Part shown: piece by piece, positions 15,065 to 16,815 of the stretch | Numbering within the stretch: position 1 is the first letter of the stretch | How the letters are laid out: every line of letters begins with the position of its first letter | Source: Acidobacteriota bacterium | GTDB taxonomy: Bacteria; Acidobacteriota; Blastocatellia; Pyrinomonadales; Pyrinomonadaceae | Reading direction: 5' to 3' | Length of the DNA: 16,815 bases | Assembly: GCA_020853255.1 (NCBI GenBank) | Contig: JADYZI010000262.1 | Span: forward strand, 1 to 16,815 | Translations under genes and position numbers: made by a program | Notes under the pieces: model-generated | What the model was told of the DNA's origin: nothing | What the model saw: the letters and a program-made list of their open reading frames with translations, nothing else | Database searches by the model: none

Positions 15065-15991
15065 TTAGTCGATCCTGCTCTCATGGACTGCGACAATAAC
15101 CCATCGACTACTGATCCGTGCGAAGAAGATCGTTATTTGCCGGATCACATCCGATTCCCGTCCAGAAGCGGCCCCCACGCGAAACGTATAGACGGCAGCG
15201 TCGCCATAGGTGAGTATTGCGTCAGCCTGGCCTCGAAACGCCGTCGAGCGTTTTAGTGGAGGGACCTGGATAGCCGAAAGGATCCCTCGCCCCACGCCGG
15301 TCACACCTTTTGCGTTAGTCGAGACAAAATTATCTGAAATATTGCGGCCGAGTATCTCGTCAAATGTCCCGTCCATGGCGGAACGCGCGGACGCCAGCTC
15401 CTGGATCAATTGGCGCACCTGCCGTTCTGCTTCAAGGTCGGTATTAACCGGCGGGCGTGCTCGCGACTGAAGAGCGGCGACCGCGGGGTGGATCGGGTAA
15501 AAGGGTTTCGGGTCGCACTCAAAGGTGTTGTTGTGGCTTGCGGCGAACTTCCATTCTTCGCCCTGCTTGACCCAAAGTTCGGTGCCCTGGGTCCTCGTCA
15601 GACATTTTTGGCCGCGATACTGCCAATAATGTTCCTTGGCAATTGTGACGATAGCGGTGCTGCCATATTGATAGATCACGGGCGTCCTGCCTTCGTAACG
15701 AAGTGTCTGGTAGTCGGGCCGTTTGCCGCTCCTCAATATTATCGAATCTGCCCGTGTCATTGCGACAAGTTGGTCACGAAGATTGAACACCGGTTTACCG
15801 CGGACGGCCAGGTGATCTTCAAGGTAAACCCGCTCGAATGGTATCGGGTCGCGGGCAAGGTATGCTCTGGAAATTTCCGATATTGAGTTTAGTATTTGTT
15901 CTTTGTCCGACGGGCTGTCGGCCGGCAACTGCCCATGGGCGAACGGGCAGACCGAAGCAATAAGCATCAGTGCCAGGTTCGCCTTTTTCAT
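15065..15991 (-). CDS. Exported protein with two NTF2/SnoaL-like domains, function unknown
   Basis: This is a 308-residue protein. The signal peptide covers residues 1-20 (ANLALMLIASVCPFAHG, then QL). Two alpha+beta units of about 120 residues follow, at about 28-160 and 190-306. Each starts with a helix of the type ILNSISEISRAYLARD or QLIQELASARSAMDGTFDEIL and ends with a strand such as WVKQGEEWKFAASHNNTF or ISSRWVIVAVHESRID. This is the pattern of DUF4440/SnoaL-like (NTF2 fold) proteins in tandem. Cys130 and Cys159 could form a disulfide after export. I see no residues that fix an enzymatic role. The start is supported by GGAGGG (16000-16005) eight bases upstream. The gene stands alone, convergent with the M16 pair. 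Confidence 0.8.
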   Translation of the reverse strand: MKKANLALMLIASVCPFAHGQLPADSPSDKEQILNSISEISRAYLARDPIPFERVYLEDHLAVRGKPVFNLRDQLVAMTRADSIILRSGKRPDYQTLRYEGRTPVIYQYGSTAIVTIAKEHYWQYRGQKCLTRTQGTELWVKQGEEWKFAASHNNTFECDPKPFYPIHPAVAALQSRARPPVNTDLEAERQVRQLIQELASARSAMDGTFDEILGRNISDNFVSTNAKGVTGVGRGILSAIQVPPLKRSTAFRGQADAILTYGDAAVYTFRVGAASGRESDVIRQITIFFARISSRWVIVAVHESRID

Positions 15992-15999
15992 TTTCTTTG

Positions 16000-16027
16000 C
16001 CCTCCAAAGCTAACGCTACTTAGCTTT
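16000..16027 (-). promoter_or_regulatory. Hairpin abutting the Shine-Dalgarno of the NTF2-like gene
   Basis: On the minus strand the mRNA would read AAAGCTAA, loop GTAGCG, TTAGCTTT, and then at once GGAGGG, the ribosome site. The stem is a perfect 8-bp inverted repeat (16006-16013 with 16020-16027). A stem ending exactly at the Shine-Dalgarno could affect translation, or the palindrome could be an operator in DNA. Confidence 0.4.
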
Positions 16028-16290
16028 TCAATGGCCGAGATCACGCCGACCCATTAGTCCTTTGCCATACGCGGCCAAATGTAAGAACCCTCTAAATTGC
16101 CGACTCGCTATTTAAATAGACGAACAAAACAGCCTTCGGTTGCCTAAGCCATCTCAGGATAGATATATTCGTTAGTGCCGCGTTGGGCTAAATGATAGCA
16201 CGAATGCGAAGTATGAAAGGCTATAAATGTATCGGCAGACCGAGAGGTAGGGTTCGTTCAACGAATTTATATTTCGGTGACGGATTCTTG

Positions 16291-16388
16291 CTTCGTGAGA
16301 CTTCGTGTCCTCGTTTCGCCTGTTTCGTGGTCCTTGGGTCCGGCTTCGCCACCACGAATAGCACGAATCAGGAGGCGAAGCACGCGAA
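16291..16388. repeat. Imperfect palindromic repeat built from TTCGTG / CACGAA units
   Basis: The left side carries TTCGTG twice (16292-16297, 16302-16307), TTCGCCT (16315-16321) and TTCGTGGT (16324-16331). The right side mirrors this with ACCACGAA (16351-16358), AGGCGAA (16373-16379) and CACGCGAA (16381-16388). The centre is a 19-base loop. This looks like a worn dispersed intergenic repeat. Confidence 0.6.
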
Positions 16389-16465
16389 CCGAAGGATCTT
16401 CCTCTGGACCCGAAAGCACTCTGCACAAACCCGTGGCCGACAGCCTGCCGTATTCTATGGAGGGA

Positions 16466-16546
16466 GTTTTGAGTTGCGAGATTTGCTTCCGGACGCTTTT
16501 TTAACGGGAAGCGCTTTGCCCGGAGCGGGAGCTCGCAACTCAAAAC
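16466..16546. repeat. Inverted repeat with perfect 15-bp arms
   Basis: GTTTTGAGTTGCGAG (16466-16480) and CTCGCAACTCAAAAC (16532-16546) are perfect complements around a 51-base interior. The interior has its own smaller inverted repeat, GCTTCC (16485-16490) with GGAAGC (16507-16512). It may be a small non-coding mobile element or a structured repeat. No transposase gene or clear target-site duplication is seen. Confidence 0.65.
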
Positions 16547-16561
16547 CTTGGGTGGAATTGC

Positions 16562-16815
16562 CTAGCTTGCTCTTCGTAGCGGCGGTGCCGCCGAATGCTT
16601 TTGGATCCTAAGTAAATGATCGATAAAAGACGAGGCCGCTTTTTTCGAAAGTTCGGATGTGTTGCAGTTCAAAAGCTGCAGACACTCCTCTTCCTGATCT
16701 ACGCCGGCCTCGCGGCTGATCGCACGGATCATTCCAAGCTGCTTTGCCGTTACAAGGTCTGAAAGCCCCATCGCAACAGGTTCGGCCGGGAAGTTGGACA
16801 CGTTCGTTCCCGCCG
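16562..16815 (-). CDS. C-terminal part of a protein of uncertain function, possibly a DNA-repair/annealing protein
   Basis: The frame is open from the right edge of the window to the TAG at 16562-16564, so about 84 residues of a longer protein are visible. A GTG at 16801 could be read as a start but is not needed. The segment LVTAKQLGMIRAISREAGVD, then EEECLQLLNC, then ELSKKAASSFIDHL is a compact helical module. I recall similar tails on Rad52-like or other single-strand-annealing and phage-type proteins, but this is from memory and weak. The last dozen residues (HSAAPPLRRAS) look disordered. What the main domain is cannot be told from this window. Confidence 0.6.
   Translation of the reverse strand, partial: AGTNVSNFPAEPVAMGLSDLVTAKQLGMIRAISREAGVDQEEECLQLLNCNTSELSKKAASSFIDHLLRIQKHSAAPPLRRAS

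Larger units (their letters stand above)
15992..16561. other. Repeat-rich non-coding stretch
   Basis: I see no real gene in these 570 bases. Open frames on both strands are made of repeat sequence and have no recognisable domains. The stretch holds the hairpin next to the NTF2-like gene, a perfect palindrome CTATTTAAATAG (16108-16119), and two longer inverted repeats listed separately. The promoter of the NTF2-like gene should lie here, but I cannot place it. Confidence 0.6.

Noticed and set aside
14939..15256. 105-codon plus-strand frame
   Set aside because: It runs through the palindromic repeat and then overlaps the well-supported NTF2-like gene on the other strand. It has no recognisable domain and no ribosome site.
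16172..16611. Open frames of 123 and 139 codons on opposite strands
   Set aside because: Both are made of the inverted-repeat elements, which stay open by chance in several frames. They have no domain, no ribosome site and odd composition.
1..16815. Defence system, CRISPR array, prophage or biosynthetic cluster
   Set aside because: I found no array of spaced repeats, nuclease or toxin pair, phage structural gene, transposase or assembly-line enzyme. The window is mostly receptors, proteases and repeats.

Overview
The window (about 53-55% G+C by eye) looks like chromosome from a Gram-negative bacterium, most likely Acidobacteriota and perhaps class Blastocatellia. The best pointer is the pair of very large Oar-like TonB-dependent receptors, each with an N-terminal carboxypeptidase-regulatory-like domain. 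Acidobacteria carry these in large numbers. The taxonomic call is inference, because no rRNA or other marker gene is present.

Layout: (1) 1-311 is the 3' end of a YCF48/BNR-like beta-propeller protein. (2) 312-678 is a non-coding stretch rich in inverted repeats, probably a long 5' leader. (3) 679-3954 and 4170-7877 are two consecutive TonB-dependent receptor genes. Each has a strong Shine-Dalgarno, a signal peptide and its own terminator. (4) 8054-9808 (minus) is a secreted S41 C-terminal processing protease, convergent with the second receptor. (5) 10028-14873 (plus) holds four genes: a GAF-domain protein, a compact subtilisin-like protease without signal peptide or pro-domain, a catalytically complete M16 zinc peptidase, and a second M16 protein without the zinc motif that carries an extra C-terminal beta-rich domain. 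(6) 15065-15991 (minus) is a secreted protein with two NTF2/SnoaL-like domains. (7) 15992-16561 is about 570 bases with degenerate palindromic repeats. (8) 16562-16815 (minus) is the C-terminal part of a protein that runs off the window.

Functionally, the receptors are outer-membrane, and the S41 protease and the NTF2-like protein are predicted to be exported. The GAF, S8 and M16 proteins have no visible signal peptide and look cytoplasmic. The two M16 proteins have complementary features (HxxEH in one, the R/Y-type C-terminal motif in the other), which suggests a heterodimer. The GAF and S8 genes may form a small sensor/protease unit.

I see no CRISPR array, no transposase, no phage genes and no tRNA or rRNA. 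The most unusual observations are the GAF/subtilase pair with a Cys inside the catalytic Ser helix, the M16 pseudo-peptidase fused to a beta domain, an SD-preceded small ORF overlapping the start of the active M16 gene, a hairpin abutting the Shine-Dalgarno of the NTF2-like gene, and several families of intergenic palindromes.
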